This document shows positions 44,839-53,414 of a stretch of DNA of 64,000 nt, one piece after another. A program made the position numbers and the translations under genes. The stretch is from Gemmatimonadota bacterium (GTDB taxonomy: Bacteria > Gemmatimonadota > Gemmatimonadetes > Gemmatimonadales > Gemmatimonadaceae). Position 1 is the stretch's first letter. Each line of letters begins with the position of its first letter. Where the stretch lies: contig JACQBG010000032.1 in NCBI GenBank assembly GCA_016194585.1, positions 22,432 through 86,431 on the forward strand, in the 5' to 3' direction. The notes under the pieces are model-generated. The model was not told where the DNA came from and searched no databases. It worked only from the letters and a program-made list of their open reading frames with translations.

Positions 44839-45422
44839 TCGCTCCGTCCCTTGCCGGGGTAGCGGTTCATCGTCTCGAGCATCCCCTCGGTCATCCAGCA
44901 GCCGATCCCCGAGGCGAGTTCGGGGATCAGCTCGCGGATCGCCGCCGCCTCGGTCTTCCCGAAATCGCCGAGGACGTAATCCTTCAACACGCCGACGCTG
45001 CGCTGCTCGTCGGCCGGGCCCACGCCGACGCGCAACCGTCCGTATTCCTGCGTGTGCAGATGCTGCTCGATGCTCTTCAGTCCGTTGTGCCCGCCCGCCG
45101 AGCCCTTCGCGCGGAAGCGATAGCGTCCCACCGGGAACGCCACCTCGTCCGCGACCACCAACAGGTCGTTGGCGACGGCGAAGAACGGGCGGCGGGCGTA
45201 GTGCCGCACCGCCGCGCCGCTCTCGTTCATGTACGTCTGCGGCTTCACCAGCCGCACCTTCGCGCCCTCGACGGTGCCCGAGGCGACGAGCGCCTCATGG
45301 TCCTTCTTCCACCCGTCGAAACGCCAAACGTCGGCCAGGTGGTCGATGACCCACCAGCCGACGTTGTGACGGGTTCCGGCGTACTCGCGCCCCGGGTTGC
45401 CGAGGCCGACGATGACCTTCAC
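44835..45422 (-). CDS. pth: Peptidyl-tRNA hydrolase
   Basis: Pth recycles tRNA from peptidyl-tRNA dropped by ribosomes. The 195-residue protein has VGLGNPGREYAGTRHNVGWW with the catalytic His of TRHNVG, KPQTYMNESGAAV, VADEVAFPVGRYRFRAKGSAGGHNGLKSI (key parts VADE and GGHNG) and YGRLRVGVG. The start is GTG at 45422. It follows rplY in the conserved prs-rplY-pth order and overlaps the GT2 gene that follows. Confidence 0.96.
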   Translation of the reverse strand: MKVIVGLGNPGREYAGTRHNVGWWVIDHLADVWRFDGWKKDHEALVASGTVEGAKVRLVKPQTYMNESGAAVRHYARRPFFAVANDLLVVADEVAFPVGRYRFRAKGSAGGHNGLKSIEQHLHTQEYGRLRVGVGPADEQRSVGVLKDYVLGDFGKTEAAAIRELIPELASGIGCWMTEGMLETMNRYPGKGRSE

Positions 45423-45442
45423 CGCGATCAGGAGTGAGAGGC

Positions 45443-46120
45443 TTATTTGGTCTTCGCCTCGGCGCCCTCAGCCTCTTCCTCGTCGGTCTTCGCCTTGCGA
45501 ATGACCTCGGGTTCAGCGGCCGCAGTCGCCGCAGCGGTTTCCTCGGGCGTCGGCTCGACGACCGCCTTCGGCACCGCCACGAGGCACACCGTCGCGTTCG
45601 CGTCCTCGAGCACCTCGACACCCGCCGGGATCGCGAGGTCGGACACGTGCAGCGAGTGGCCGATCGTGAGGTTGCCCACGTCGACGTCGATGTGGTTCGG
45701 GATATCGGCCGGGTCGACCGTGATCGTGAGTTCGCGCATCGCCGTCTCGAGGATGCCGCCACCGGTGCGCACCCCTTCCGGCGTGCCGACGAAGACGAGC
45801 GGCACCTGCACCGTCACCTTCTCGCCCGCCACCAGCTCCTGGAAATCCACGTGCAGGATGTCGCGCTTGAACGGATGCCGCTGCACCTCGCGGATGAGCG
45901 TGCGAGCCGTCGCGCCCTCGATGTCGAGTTCGATGACGGTCGTGCGGTACGAGACCTTCTCGAGCATGCGATCGAGGTTGAACGCGTTCAACGCCAGCGC
46001 CTGCGGTTCGCGGCCGTGACCGTAGATCACGGCGGGCACTTCACCGGCCGCACGGAGCTTGCGGGCGATGCCCTTGCCGACGTTCGCGCGCTTCTTGGCG
46101 GAAAGACTTGCCGTAGCCAT
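45443..46120 (-). CDS. rplY: 50S ribosomal protein L25 / general stress protein Ctc
   Basis: The 225-residue protein has the two-domain Ctc form of L25: an N-terminal 5S rRNA-binding domain (GKGIARKLRAAGEVPAVIYGH, SYRTTVIELDIEG) and a C-terminal beta domain (VQVPLVFVGTPEGVRTGG, HIDVDVGNLTIGHSLHVSD). The tail is a low-complexity Ala/Glu stretch (about 190-225). It is 119 bases downstream of prs and 20 bases upstream of pth. Confidence 0.95.
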   Translation of the reverse strand: MATASLSAKKRANVGKGIARKLRAAGEVPAVIYGHGREPQALALNAFNLDRMLEKVSYRTTVIELDIEGATARTLIREVQRHPFKRDILHVDFQELVAGEKVTVQVPLVFVGTPEGVRTGGGILETAMRELTITVDPADIPNHIDVDVGNLTIGHSLHVSDLAIPAGVEVLEDANATVCLVAVPKAVVEPTPEETAAATAAAEPEVIRKAKTDEEEAEGAEAKTK

Positions 46121-46220
46121 CTGGACTGCCTCGGGTCGATATCGTCGCCCAACGTGGGTGCCCGGTCATTCGCCGGCCCGGCGGAGCGAGGTCCTGCAAC
46201 TTCGACTTCAACTGCTACAA

Positions 46221-46237
46221 CCGTGCACCGTGCACGG
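46221..46237. repeat. Perfect palindrome after prs
   Basis: CCGTGCAC-C-GTGCACGG is an exact inverted repeat with a single-base centre, directly after the prs stop and before rplY. It contains the CCGT/ACGG core of the dispersed repeat family. It might act as a weak terminator or attenuator. Confidence 0.55.
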
Positions 46238-46239
46238 AC

Positions 46240-47199
46240 TCAATCGAACAACGAACTCACGCTCTGGTCGGCATGCGTGTAGCGGATCGCCTTGCCCAAC
46301 AGCTCGGCGACGCTGAGGATGGTGAGCTGCGGGAACATCCGCGACTCGGGAAGGGCGATCGAGTTGGTGACGGCGACTTCCTTGATCGGCGCGTTCGAGA
46401 GGCGCTCGACCGCGGGGCCCGAGAGCAGGGCGTGCGTCGCGCAGACGTAGATGTCGCGCGCGCCGAGGTTCTTCAGCGCCCGCGCCGCCTCGCTCACCGT
46501 GCCCGCCGTGTCGATCATGTCGTCGGGGATGAGGCAGTCCATCCCTTCCACCTCGCCGACGACGTTCACCACTTCGGCGACGTTCGCCGCCGGACGGCGC
46601 TTGTCGATGATCGCCAGCGAGCCGTTGAGCCGCTTGGCGAAGCCGCGCGCCATCTTCGCGCTGCCGACGTCCGGCGCGACGACGACGAGGTTCTCGAGGT
46701 TCTTCTTGCGATAATGCGCCGTGAACACCGGCGCGGCGTACAGGTGGTCCACCGGGACGTCGAAGAACCCCTGCAGCTGGTGCGCGTGGAAGTCGAGCCC
46801 GAGCACCCGGTTGGCGCCCGCCGCCTCGATCATCCGCGCCATCAGCTTGGCGCCGATCGCCACGCGCGGCTGGTCCTTGCGGTCCTGCCGCGCGTAGCCG
46901 AAGTAGGGGATCACCGTCGTGACGCGCGCCGCCGACGCGCGCCGCACGGCGTCGATGAGCAGCAGCAGCTCCATCACGTTCTCGGCCGGCGGGTTCGTGC
47001 TCTGCACGATGAACACGTCGGCGCCGCGCACGTTCTCGTCGATCCGCGCGAACACCTCTCCGTCGGCGAAGCGGCTCGTCGTCGCCTTGCAGAGCGGCAC
47101 GCCGAGGTACGCCGCGATCCCTTCCGCGAGCGCGGTGTTGCCCGTGCCGGTGATGACCCGGAACGTGTGGACGGGAACGGAGAGGCCGGTGGTGGACAT
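46240..47199 (-). CDS. prs: Ribose-phosphate pyrophosphokinase
   Basis: The enzyme makes PRPP from ribose-5-phosphate and ATP for purine, pyrimidine, His and Trp synthesis. The 319-residue class I protein has FADGEVFARIDENVRGADVFIVQS, the flexible-loop KDQPRVAIGAKLMARM, the PRPP-binding VVAPDVGSAKMARGFAKR and the phosphate loop IPDDMIDTAGTVSEAA. Its ATG at 47199 follows AGAGG. The gene order ispE-tRNA-Gln-prs-rplY-pth is common across bacteria. Confidence 0.96.
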   Translation of the reverse strand: MSTTGLSVPVHTFRVITGTGNTALAEGIAAYLGVPLCKATTSRFADGEVFARIDENVRGADVFIVQSTNPPAENVMELLLLIDAVRRASAARVTTVIPYFGYARQDRKDQPRVAIGAKLMARMIEAAGANRVLGLDFHAHQLQGFFDVPVDHLYAAPVFTAHYRKKNLENLVVVAPDVGSAKMARGFAKRLNGSLAIIDKRRPAANVAEVVNVVGEVEGMDCLIPDDMIDTAGTVSEAARALKNLGARDIYVCATHALLSGPAVERLSNAPIKEVAVTNSIALPESRMFPQLTILSVAELLGKAIRYTHADQSVSSLFD

Positions 47200-47219
47200 A
47201 GCCTCTAAAACTAGTCGAT

Positions 47220-47416
47220 CATGAGGGGGAGGGGGAGGGAAAGGGGGAGGGGGAGGGCCTCACTACAGGGGCGAGCCGACAGCGAGAGAGGGCTCAGGGA
47301 CGTCGAGGGGGAGCGGATCGCTCACCCCTCCTGTTCCCGAGCCCTCTCTCGCTGTCGCCTGTGCCCTGCCGTCGCTCCCTCCCCCTCCCCCTTTCCCTTC
47401 TCCCTCCCCCTCATCA
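47220..47416. repeat. Large imperfect inverted repeat with G-rich arms
   Basis: The left arm (about 47220-47301) and right arm (about 47334-47416) are reverse complements over roughly 80 bases with a divergent patch in the middle. The outer part is ATGAGGGGGAGGG followed by GAAAGGGGGAGGGGGAGGG runs; the inner part shares GACAGCGAGAGAGGGCTC. The loop is about 32 bases. The repeated G-runs could form a quadruplex on the + strand of the left arm and the - strand of the right arm. Confidence 0.85.
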
Positions 47417-47417
47417 T

Positions 47418-47487
47418 TGCCCCAGGTGGATTCGAACCACCATTAGCGGATCCAAAGACCGCTGTCCTGCCATTGGACGATGGGGCA
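47418..47487 (-). tRNA. tRNA-Gln (anticodon TTG)
   Basis: On the minus strand the 70-base sequence begins TGCCCCATCGTCCAATGGC and ends TGGTTCGAATCCACCTGGGGCA (last part GGGGCA). The acceptor arms TGCCCCA/TGGGGCA pair fully, the T-arm carries TTCGAAT, and the anticodon loop CTTTGGA gives TTG. The 3' CCA is not encoded. Its place between ispE and prs is typical. Confidence 0.95.
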
Positions 47488-47495
47488 GTGCCGGA

Positions 47496-47524
47496 AAACT
47501 AGTCCGCCACGAGAGGGCCGACAA
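47496..47524 (-). promoter_or_regulatory. Putative promoter for tRNA-Gln
   Basis: On the minus strand TTGTCG and TAGTTT are separated by exactly 17 bases, nine bases upstream of the tRNA 5' end. Confidence 0.5.
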
Positions 47525-47567
47525 CGCGCGCGCCCGGCGGGCCTCGCGGTGCCGCCGGCTCGCCAAG

Positions 47568-48506
47568 CTATTCGACGACGACGGGCGCGACCTCGGTCAC
47601 GGTCGCCGTCGGGACGAGCTCGACGCCGAGGAAGTCGAGGTCGATGCCGATCGCGGCGCCGCCGCTGCCGGAGGGTGGCACCAACCGCGCGGCGCCGGTC
47701 ACCCCGGGCCGCGCCGCCGACGCCGAGGGGTCGCCGAAGATGCCGAAGATGGTCGAACCGGAACCGCTCATCCGCGCGACCCGTGCCCCCACGGCGGCCA
47801 GCGTCTCGCGGATCTCGCGCAGCTCCTGATGCCGCTCGAACACGGCCTCCTCGAGGTCGTTCACGGCGAACTTCTCGACGAGCTTCCAGCTGAGCGGCGC
47901 GGGAAGCAGTTGCGCCGCTCCCTCGTACGGAACGTCGCCGCGCCGTGCGGCGTGCCAGGCGAACGCGTCCTTGCTCGCCACGCCGAAGGAGGGGACGAGC
48001 AGCAGCACCTCGCGCGCCGGCAGGGGCGGGAGCGCGAGCAACCGCTCGCCGCGTCCCGTGCCGAGCGCGAGCGCGAACGTCGAGGTGAGATACGGCACGT
48101 CGGCGCCCAGCGCGAAGGCGATGGCGTGGAGCTGCGCCTCGGGGAGCGGGTGCGGCGCCAGCGCGTCGAGCGCGCGCAACACCGCCGCGGCGTCGGCGCT
48201 CCCACCCCCCAACCCGCCCCCGACCGGGATGCGCTTCTCGATCTCGATCGCGAAGCCCGCCGGCCACGCGGCCGCCTCGGCGTACGCCACGGCGGCGCGC
48301 CAGGCGAGGTTCCGCTCGACGGGACCGACGTCCGCCCCCGCGCACTCGAGCGAGCGGCCGTGCACGTCGGCGCGCACGGTGACCGCGTCGGCGAGCGCGA
48401 TGCGCTGGAAGAGCGTCGAGAGCCGGTGGTAGCCGTCCGGCTCCCGGCCGACGATGCGGAGGAAGAGGTTGAGCTTCGCCTGCGCGGCGACCCGCGCGGT
48501 GCGCAC
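47568..48506 (-). CDS. ispE: 4-diphosphocytidyl-2-C-methyl-D-erythritol kinase
   Basis: IspE phosphorylates CDP-methylerythritol in the MEP route to isoprenoids. The 312-residue GHMP kinase starts at GTG 48506 with AQAKLNLFLRIVGREPDGYHRL and has the ATP loop EKRIPVGGGLGGGSADAAAVL, GADVPYLTSTFALALGTGRGE (key GADVPY) and the final GHMP motif RMSGSGSTIFGIF. The start overlaps nothing: it lies three bases from the stop of the upstream UPF0104 gene. Confidence 0.95.
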   Translation of the reverse strand: MRTARVAAQAKLNLFLRIVGREPDGYHRLSTLFQRIALADAVTVRADVHGRSLECAGADVGPVERNLAWRAAVAYAEAAAWPAGFAIEIEKRIPVGGGLGGGSADAAAVLRALDALAPHPLPEAQLHAIAFALGADVPYLTSTFALALGTGRGERLLALPPLPAREVLLLVPSFGVASKDAFAWHAARRGDVPYEGAAQLLPAPLSWKLVEKFAVNDLEEAVFERHQELREIRETLAAVGARVARMSGSGSTIFGIFGDPSASAARPGVTGAARLVPPSGSGGAAIGIDLDFLGVELVPTATVTEVAPVVVE

Positions 48507-48508
48507 GC

Positions 48509-49525
48509 TCAGGCGGGAGGCGCGGTGTCCGCGCCGCTGAAGTCGCGGAAGTGCAGCTTGAGTCGCGTCAGGTACCAGGCGCCGATCACCGTGATCGGGA
48601 TGTAGCTCACCACGTGGTAGCCGATCACCCAACTCACGGCCTGGTCGGACGGCGTGCCGTAGAGGCCAAGCCCGAGCTTGCCGAAGTACTCGAACGCGCC
48701 GAAGAAGCCCGGCGACGAGGGGACCGCCACGCCGATGGCGATGATCCCCTGCAGCAGGAGCGCGGCCGTCGCCGGCACCTCGATGCCGAGCGCCTTGAAG
48801 CCGAGCCAGAACGCGAAGCCGTTCGACGCCCAGTGCAGCACCGTCCAGAAGAACACCTCGGCCATGAGCTTCGGGCTGCGCAGCACGCCGAGCCCCGACG
48901 CGAACCCTTCCAGCAGATGGCGCCCCTTGGGTCCGATCCCCGTGAAGACCCGGCCGACCGTGCCGTCGTACATCGCGAACACGCGCTGCGGCGCCCACAC
49001 GAGCAGCGCGAGGATCGCGAGCACGACGACGAGGAAGGCCGTGGTGAAGCGCATCCAGAGGAAGAGCTGGGTGGAGTCGGCGTTGAGCTTGACGAACGCC
49101 GGGTCGAGCATCGCGACGACCATCATCAGCAGCAGGATGGTGCCGTCGAACAGGCGGTCGACGGCGAGCGACGCGAAGGCGGCGGTGAACTTCACCTCCG
49201 GCTCCTGCCGCGACAGCGCGAAGGCGCGGGCGAACTCGCCGGCACGCGCCGGCGCGACGTTGTTCACCATCACGCCGACCGCGGTGCTGTGCCAGAGCGC
49301 GCTGAAGTGCAGGCGCCGCCCGACGACGGGCTCGAGCAGTGCTTCCCAGCGGCGCGCCCGCAGCGGCACGGTGATCGTCGCGAAGAACGCCGTGACGATC
49401 CAGAGCAGCCCATTGGAGTGCGAGAGCACGCTCCAGATGCGGCCGATGTCCTCGCCGCGGAGGGTGTACCACAGCAGCACCACGCTGATGGCGATGCCCA
49501 GCGCGCCACGCCAGCCGAATTTCAT
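48509..49525 (-). CDS. UPF0104 / lysylphosphatidylglycerol synthase-type membrane protein
   Basis: The 338-residue protein has about eight membrane segments and the family motifs SALWHSTAVGVMVNNVAPARAGEFARAF and GVAVPSSPGFFGAFEYFGKLGL (parts NNVAPARAGE and PSSPGFFG). Homologues include the flippase domain of MprF and AglD-type proteins. There is no aminoacyl-transferase domain, so it may move a lipid or lipid-linked sugar across the membrane; the substrate is unknown. It lies upstream of ispE. Confidence 0.85.
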   Translation of the reverse strand: MKFGWRGALGIAISVVLLWYTLRGEDIGRIWSVLSHSNGLLWIVTAFFATITVPLRARRWEALLEPVVGRRLHFSALWHSTAVGVMVNNVAPARAGEFARAFALSRQEPEVKFTAAFASLAVDRLFDGTILLLMMVVAMLDPAFVKLNADSTQLFLWMRFTTAFLVVVLAILALLVWAPQRVFAMYDGTVGRVFTGIGPKGRHLLEGFASGLGVLRSPKLMAEVFFWTVLHWASNGFAFWLGFKALGIEVPATAALLLQGIIAIGVAVPSSPGFFGAFEYFGKLGLGLYGTPSDQAVSWVIGYHVVSYIPITVIGAWYLTRLKLHFRDFSGADTAPPA

Positions 49526-49528
49526 GCG

Positions 49529-51085
49529 CTACTCCGCGGCGGCGAGTTCGAGCAGGTCGAACAACTCGGCGAGCGTGTCGGCGCTCGGCGACGTGCCGAG
49601 GCGCTTGACCGACTCGCCGATCTCGATGGCGCGCCGCAGCGCGGCCTTGCCGCGGTAGAGGAGCTCCTGGATGGGGACGACGCCATCGTCCTCGTCGATG
49701 GGGACCGGCTCCGAGAGCGGTTCGTCGTGCAGCTGCGAGAGTCCGGCGATGCCGGCGCCGAGGAGGCTCGAGAGCGCCTCGCCGGAGGGGGCGTCGGCGA
49801 CGAGCGTCGGCGCCACGGGCGTCGGCACGGTGGGCGTCGGCGTGACCGGCGCCGGCGCGACCGGCGTCGGCACGGCACGAGCGGGAGCGGCGGGTGCCGC
49901 TGGCGTGGCCGTCGGAGCGAGCAGCGCCGCGAAGCGCGGCGCGAGCGGTTCGTCGCCCGGCGCCGTGAGCAACGCCGTGGCGCGTTCGAGCGCGTCGAGG
50001 GCGCGCCGCTCGAGCAGCGACGCGCTCTCGATCAGCGCCTGCAGCGTCATCGCGACGGTCGGTTCGTCGAAGCTCTCGGCGGCGCGCGCGAGGGAGAGCA
50101 CGGCCACGCGGAGTTCGCGTCCCAGCCGCTGCGTGGCGGCGGCGTCGGCCGCCTGCCGGGCGTCGGCGACGAGCCGGCGCAGGTGCTCGGCGTGGCTCAC
50201 CACTTCGAGACGGAAACGCTGTCCCGGCGACGTCGGCGGGTTCGCCGAGGCGTGCACCACGTGCGGGCCCGCGTCGTCGGCGAAGAGCGACGCGATCGGC
50301 ACGACCCGGTCGGCATCGCTGGAGCCGGCGAGGAGCGCCTCGGCCGCGCTGGTGAGCGCGAGCACGGCGGCCGAGTTCGGGTCGGGACGCGCGCCGCCGG
50401 CGAGCGCCGTGGCGCCTTCGTGCAACACCGCCGCGGCCGCGGAGAGGAGGGCGCGCTGCGGTTCGGTCGGCGGCGCCTGTCCGAGCTCGAGCGACTTCAC
50501 GACCTCGTCGGCCGCCGCGACCACTTCGGCGAGTGGCGGCAGGTCGTTGAGCGCGGCGACGCCGCGCAGGGCGCGCACGCGCCCGATGGCCGCCGCCGCG
50601 TCCGCGCCCTGCGTGCCGCCGCGGGCGATGAGCACCAGCCCGTCGGCCACGCCGGCGGTCTGCGTCGCGAGGAAGGCGTCGCCGGCGCGCGTCGCCGACG
50701 GCGCGCGCGCATCGCCGGCGGGGGAGAGCGTGTCGAGCTCAGCCGTGCGTGCCGCCGCGCGCTGGTCCTCGTCCGGTCCCCAATTCCGCACGGCGTGCAG
50801 GAGGATCTTCAGGTCGTCGATGGCGGCGACCACAGCGGCGTTGGTGCGCGAATCCCACGGCAGCGTGCCGTCACGGAGCGCGCGGGCGATGCGTTCGAGC
50901 CCCGACGCGACGCCGGCGATGCCCATGACCTTGGCCATCGTGGCGCTGCCGCGCAGGGCGCGCGCGTGGCGGGCGAAGGCGTCGCTCTCGGGGGCGACGC
51001 CGCGCGAATGCGCGACGAGTCCGTCGAGTCGTTCGACGTGCTCGCTGGCTTCGAGGATGAAGAAATCGAGGAGGCCGGTGGTCAT
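49529..51085 (-). CDS. Hpt-domain protein
   Basis: The 518-residue, largely alpha-helical protein starts with an Hpt-like domain: LLDFFILEASEHVERLDGLV and FARHARALRGSATMAKVMG, where the His of ARHARALRGSA is the likely phosphoacceptor, as in CheA P1. A second, decayed copy follows (IGRVRALRGVAALNDLPPLA) without the His. A Pro/Thr/Val-rich linker (VPTPVAPAPVTPTPTVPT) precedes a short C-terminal helical segment. There is no kinase domain, so it probably acts as a phosphotransfer partner or scaffold. The partner is not in the window. Confidence 0.7.
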   Translation of the reverse strand: MTTGLLDFFILEASEHVERLDGLVAHSRGVAPESDAFARHARALRGSATMAKVMGIAGVASGLERIARALRDGTLPWDSRTNAAVVAAIDDLKILLHAVRNWGPDEDQRAAARTAELDTLSPAGDARAPSATRAGDAFLATQTAGVADGLVLIARGGTQGADAAAAIGRVRALRGVAALNDLPPLAEVVAAADEVVKSLELGQAPPTEPQRALLSAAAAVLHEGATALAGGARPDPNSAAVLALTSAAEALLAGSSDADRVVPIASLFADDAGPHVVHASANPPTSPGQRFRLEVVSHAEHLRRLVADARQAADAAATQRLGRELRVAVLSLARAAESFDEPTVAMTLQALIESASLLERRALDALERATALLTAPGDEPLAPRFAALLAPTATPAAPAAPARAVPTPVAPAPVTPTPTVPTPVAPTLVADAPSGEALSSLLGAGIAGLSQLHDEPLSEPVPIDEDDGVVPIQELLYRGKAALRRAIEIGESVKRLGTSPSADTLAELFDLLELAAAE

Positions 51086-51218
51086 CGGATCGGTCGAAAG
51101 ATGCGCGACGGGGCGGACATTGTGAACGACGACCCACGCCCCGGCGAGGGTACGGACGAGCGGCGGACCGCGGCGGGAAGATACGCGCCGCGCGCGGCCG
51201 CGCGCCCCGGAACGGGGG

Positions 51219-51953
51219 TTACCTGGGGGGCGCGACGCGCGCCACGTCCATCGCCTGCCGCATCTCGCGCACCGAGGCGGCGAGTCCCGCGAACACGGCG
51301 CGGCTCACGATCGAGTGCCCGATGTTGAGCTCCTCGACCTCCGGGATGGCGGCGACGGGGCCGACGTTCCGCACCGTCAGGCCGTGCCCAGCGTGCACGG
51401 CGAGTCCGAGCGCGCGCGCCTGGCGCGCGGCGTCGCGGAGGGCGGCGAGCGGACGCTCGTCGTGCGGGTAGCGGGCGTACGCGCCGGTGTGCAGTTCGAT
51501 GGCGTTCGCGCCCAGCCAGGCCGACCGCTCGACGACCATCGGCACGGCGTCGATGAAGAGGCTCGTGCGGATGCTCGCGGCCTTGAGCCGGGCGATGGCG
51601 GCGGCGAGCGTGTCGGTGGCGCGCGTCACGTCGAGCCCGCCCTCGGTGGTGACCTCTTCGCGCTTCTCGGGCACGAGCGTCACCTGGAACGGCTTGAGCC
51701 GCTCGGCGATGCCGAGCATCTCCTCGGTGCACGCCATCTCGAGGTTGAACGGGGTACGAAGGGCGAGGCGGAGCGCCTCGACGTCGGCATCCTGGATGTG
51801 GCGCCGGTCCTCGCGCAGGTGCGCGGTGATGCCGTCGGCGCCCGCGTCCTCGCAGAGGCGGGCGGCGGCGACCGGATCGGGCTCATCGGTGCGGCGCGCC
51901 TGCCGCAGCGTCGCCACGTGGTCGATGTTGATATAGAGGCGGAGGAGCGTCAT
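51219..51953 (-). CDS. pdxJ: Pyridoxine 5'-phosphate synthase
   Basis: PdxJ closes the pyridoxine ring in the DXP-dependent vitamin B6 pathway. The 244-residue TIM barrel has [50 protein letters not shown], the catalytic-loop [25 protein letters not shown] and [28 protein letters not shown] (parts GHGL and NIGHSIV). It is monocistronic in appearance, with 133 bases of unremarkable sequence between it and the Hpt gene. Confidence 0.96.
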   Translation of the reverse strand: MTLLRLYINIDHVATLRQARRTDEPDPVAAARLCEDAGADGITAHLREDRRHIQDADVEALRLALRTPFNLEMACTEEMLGIAERLKPFQVTLVPEKREEVTTEGGLDVTRATDTLAAAIARLKAASIRTSLFIDAVPMVVERSAWLGANAIELHTGAYARYPHDERPLAALRDAARQARALGLAVHAGHGLTVRNVGPVAAIPEVEELNIGHSIVSRAVFAGLAASVREMRQAMDVARVAPPR

Positions 51954-52028
51954 GGATTAATGATAGTGCTTGCTGGCTCTCACGAGCACCGTTAGCTTCG
52001 CCAACATACCCCGATCCGGGAGAGATCC

Positions 52029-52490
52029 TTGCGCCGGTTCACGTTACTGCTGTTGCTCGCCGTGGGCTGCCGGTCCGCCGGAGTGGGAACCCCGTCGGCG
52101 GGTTCCAAGTCACCCGGCGCCGCCTCACAGACGGTCGCGATCGACCGGTTCATCGCCGCGGGCAACGCCCAGGATGTTCAGGCGCTGTTGGCCGCGTGGG
52201 GCGACGAGAACGGTTCGCGCCGCGACCACGAGACCACGGCGGCGGAGCGCGCGGAGGACGAGCGGAACGCGATCATCCTCATCTGCCATCTGAAGAACAC
52301 GACGCACCAGATCCAGGATTCCAAGCCGGGGGCCGGCGGGCGCACCTTCTACGACGTCGACATGACGCAGGGCACGGCGCACGCGCGGGTGCGGTTCACG
52401 GTGGCGGAGACGCCGTCGCGCCAATACTTCGTGGCCGACTTCGATGTGGTGACGATGCAGCACGCGGGGTTCTGCTCGAACAAGAAGTGA
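52029..52490 (+). CDS. Small predicted lipoprotein
   Basis: The 153-residue protein starts at TTG 52029 behind GGGAGAG. It begins MRRFTLLLLLAVGCRSAG, a signal peptide with lipobox LAVG-C. The mature part (AIDRFIAAGNAQDVQALLAAWGDENG ... RVRFTVAETPSRQYFVADFDVV) looks like a small NTF2/SnoaL-like fold, but no family is assigned. It contains two further Cys residues (ILICHLKN and HAGFCSNKK) that could form a disulfide. Confidence 0.7.
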   Translation: MRRFTLLLLLAVGCRSAGVGTPSAGSKSPGAASQTVAIDRFIAAGNAQDVQALLAAWGDENGSRRDHETTAAERAEDERNAIILICHLKNTTHQIQDSKPGAGGRTFYDVDMTQGTAHARVRFTVAETPSRQYFVADFDVVTMQHAGFCSNKK

Positions 52491-52511
52491 GTGGTCCGCC
52501 GGTGAAGGGCC

Positions 52512-52551
52512 GGGCGCCGGCGCCCCGCGGGATCGGGGGCGTTGACGCCCG
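52512..52551. terminator. Paired hairpins between convergent genes
   Basis: A perfect 14-base palindrome GGGCGCCGGCGCCC (52512-52525) is followed by GGGCG-TTGA-CGCCC (52537-52550). They sit between the convergent lipoprotein and epimerase genes and probably serve as terminators, although no T-tract is present. Confidence 0.45.
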
Positions 52552-52553
52552 CG

Positions 52554-52964
52554 TTAGTATTCAGAGAGTTCGACGAGCACGCCGCCCGTGCTCTTCGGGT
52601 GCAGGAAGGCGATGCGCTTGCCCTCGGCGCCCAGGCGGGGTCGTTCGTCGATGAGCGTGATGGCGGCGGCGCGGCACCGGTCGAGCGTGGCGTCGAGGTC
52701 GTCGACGTAGAAGCAGACGTGATGGATGCCGGGCCCGCGTTTCTCCAGGAACTTGCCGATGGGGGAGGCGGGATCGACCGGCTCGAGGAGTTCGACGAGG
52801 GAGTCACCGGCGGCGAGCCCGGCGATGCGGGCGCCGTCGGCGTCATCGAGCGGCACCTCGGACAGGCCGAGGACGTCGCGGTAGAGGGGGATCAGCGGGT
52901 CGAGGGCACGCGCGGCGATGCCGATGTGCGCGATGCGGGTGCCACGACGCGGTCGGTCCGACAT
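52554..52964 (-). CDS. mce: Methylmalonyl-CoA epimerase
   Basis: The 136-residue VOC-fold enzyme interconverts (2R)- and (2S)-methylmalonyl-CoA. Metal-ligand positions are seen in TRIAHIGIAA (His), DSLVELLEP (Glu), GPGIHHVCFYVDD (His) and GVLVELSEY (Glu), matching the family. Mutase subunits are not in the window. The start is ATG 52964. Confidence 0.92.
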   Translation of the reverse strand: MSDRPRRGTRIAHIGIAARALDPLIPLYRDVLGLSEVPLDDADGARIAGLAAGDSLVELLEPVDPASPIGKFLEKRGPGIHHVCFYVDDLDATLDRCRAAAITLIDERPRLGAEGKRIAFLHPKSTGGVLVELSEY

Positions 52965-53083
52965 GAAGGGGTGCTCCGGAGTTCGCCCGCGGCGGTCCCG
53001 CGGCGCCCTGTACGTTAGCGCGGCCGAGGGGCGCGTGGCACCCGAGGCCAGAACCGTTCAAGCATCAGCCGGGGTCGAGCACA

Positions 53084-53410
53084 ATGTCGAAGACGTTCGT
53101 GGTGACGGACGCGGATTTCGCGGCGAAGGTGGAGCAGGGCGCCGGCGTGACGGTCGTGGATTTCTGGGCGACGTGGTGCGGTCCGTGCCGCATGATCGCG
53201 CCGATCCTCGACCAGCTCTCCGATGAGTACGCCGGCAAGGTGCACGTGGCGAAGCTCGACGTGGACAACAACCAGGCGACGTCGATGCGCTTCAACGTGC
53301 GCTCGATCCCGACGTTGCTGTTCTTCAAGGACGGCAAGGTGGTGGACCAGGTGATCGGCGCGGTGCCGAAGGCCTCGCTCGCCGCCAAGTTCGCGCAGCA
53401 CGCGGCGTGA
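53084..53410 (+). CDS. trxA: Thioredoxin
   Basis: The 108-residue protein has the active site VVDFWATWCGPCRMIAPIL and the cis-Pro loop VRSIPTLLFFKDGKVVDQ, with no signal peptide, so it is the cytoplasmic reductant. A buried Asp equivalent lies in GVTVVDFW. Two strong palindromes follow the stop. Confidence 0.96.
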   Translation: MSKTFVVTDADFAAKVEQGAGVTVVDFWATWCGPCRMIAPILDQLSDEYAGKVHVAKLDVDNNQATSMRFNVRSIPTLLFFKDGKVVDQVIGAVPKASLAAKFAQHAA

Positions 53411-53414
53411 TCGA

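Larger units (their letters stand above)
47207..47504. repeat. Flanking direct repeats AAAACTAGTC
   Basis: An identical ten-base sequence occurs at 47207-47216 and 47495-47504, bracketing the large inverted repeat and tRNA-Gln. On the minus strand each reads GACTAGTTTT and may supply the -10 element for prs and for the tRNA. Confidence 0.5.
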
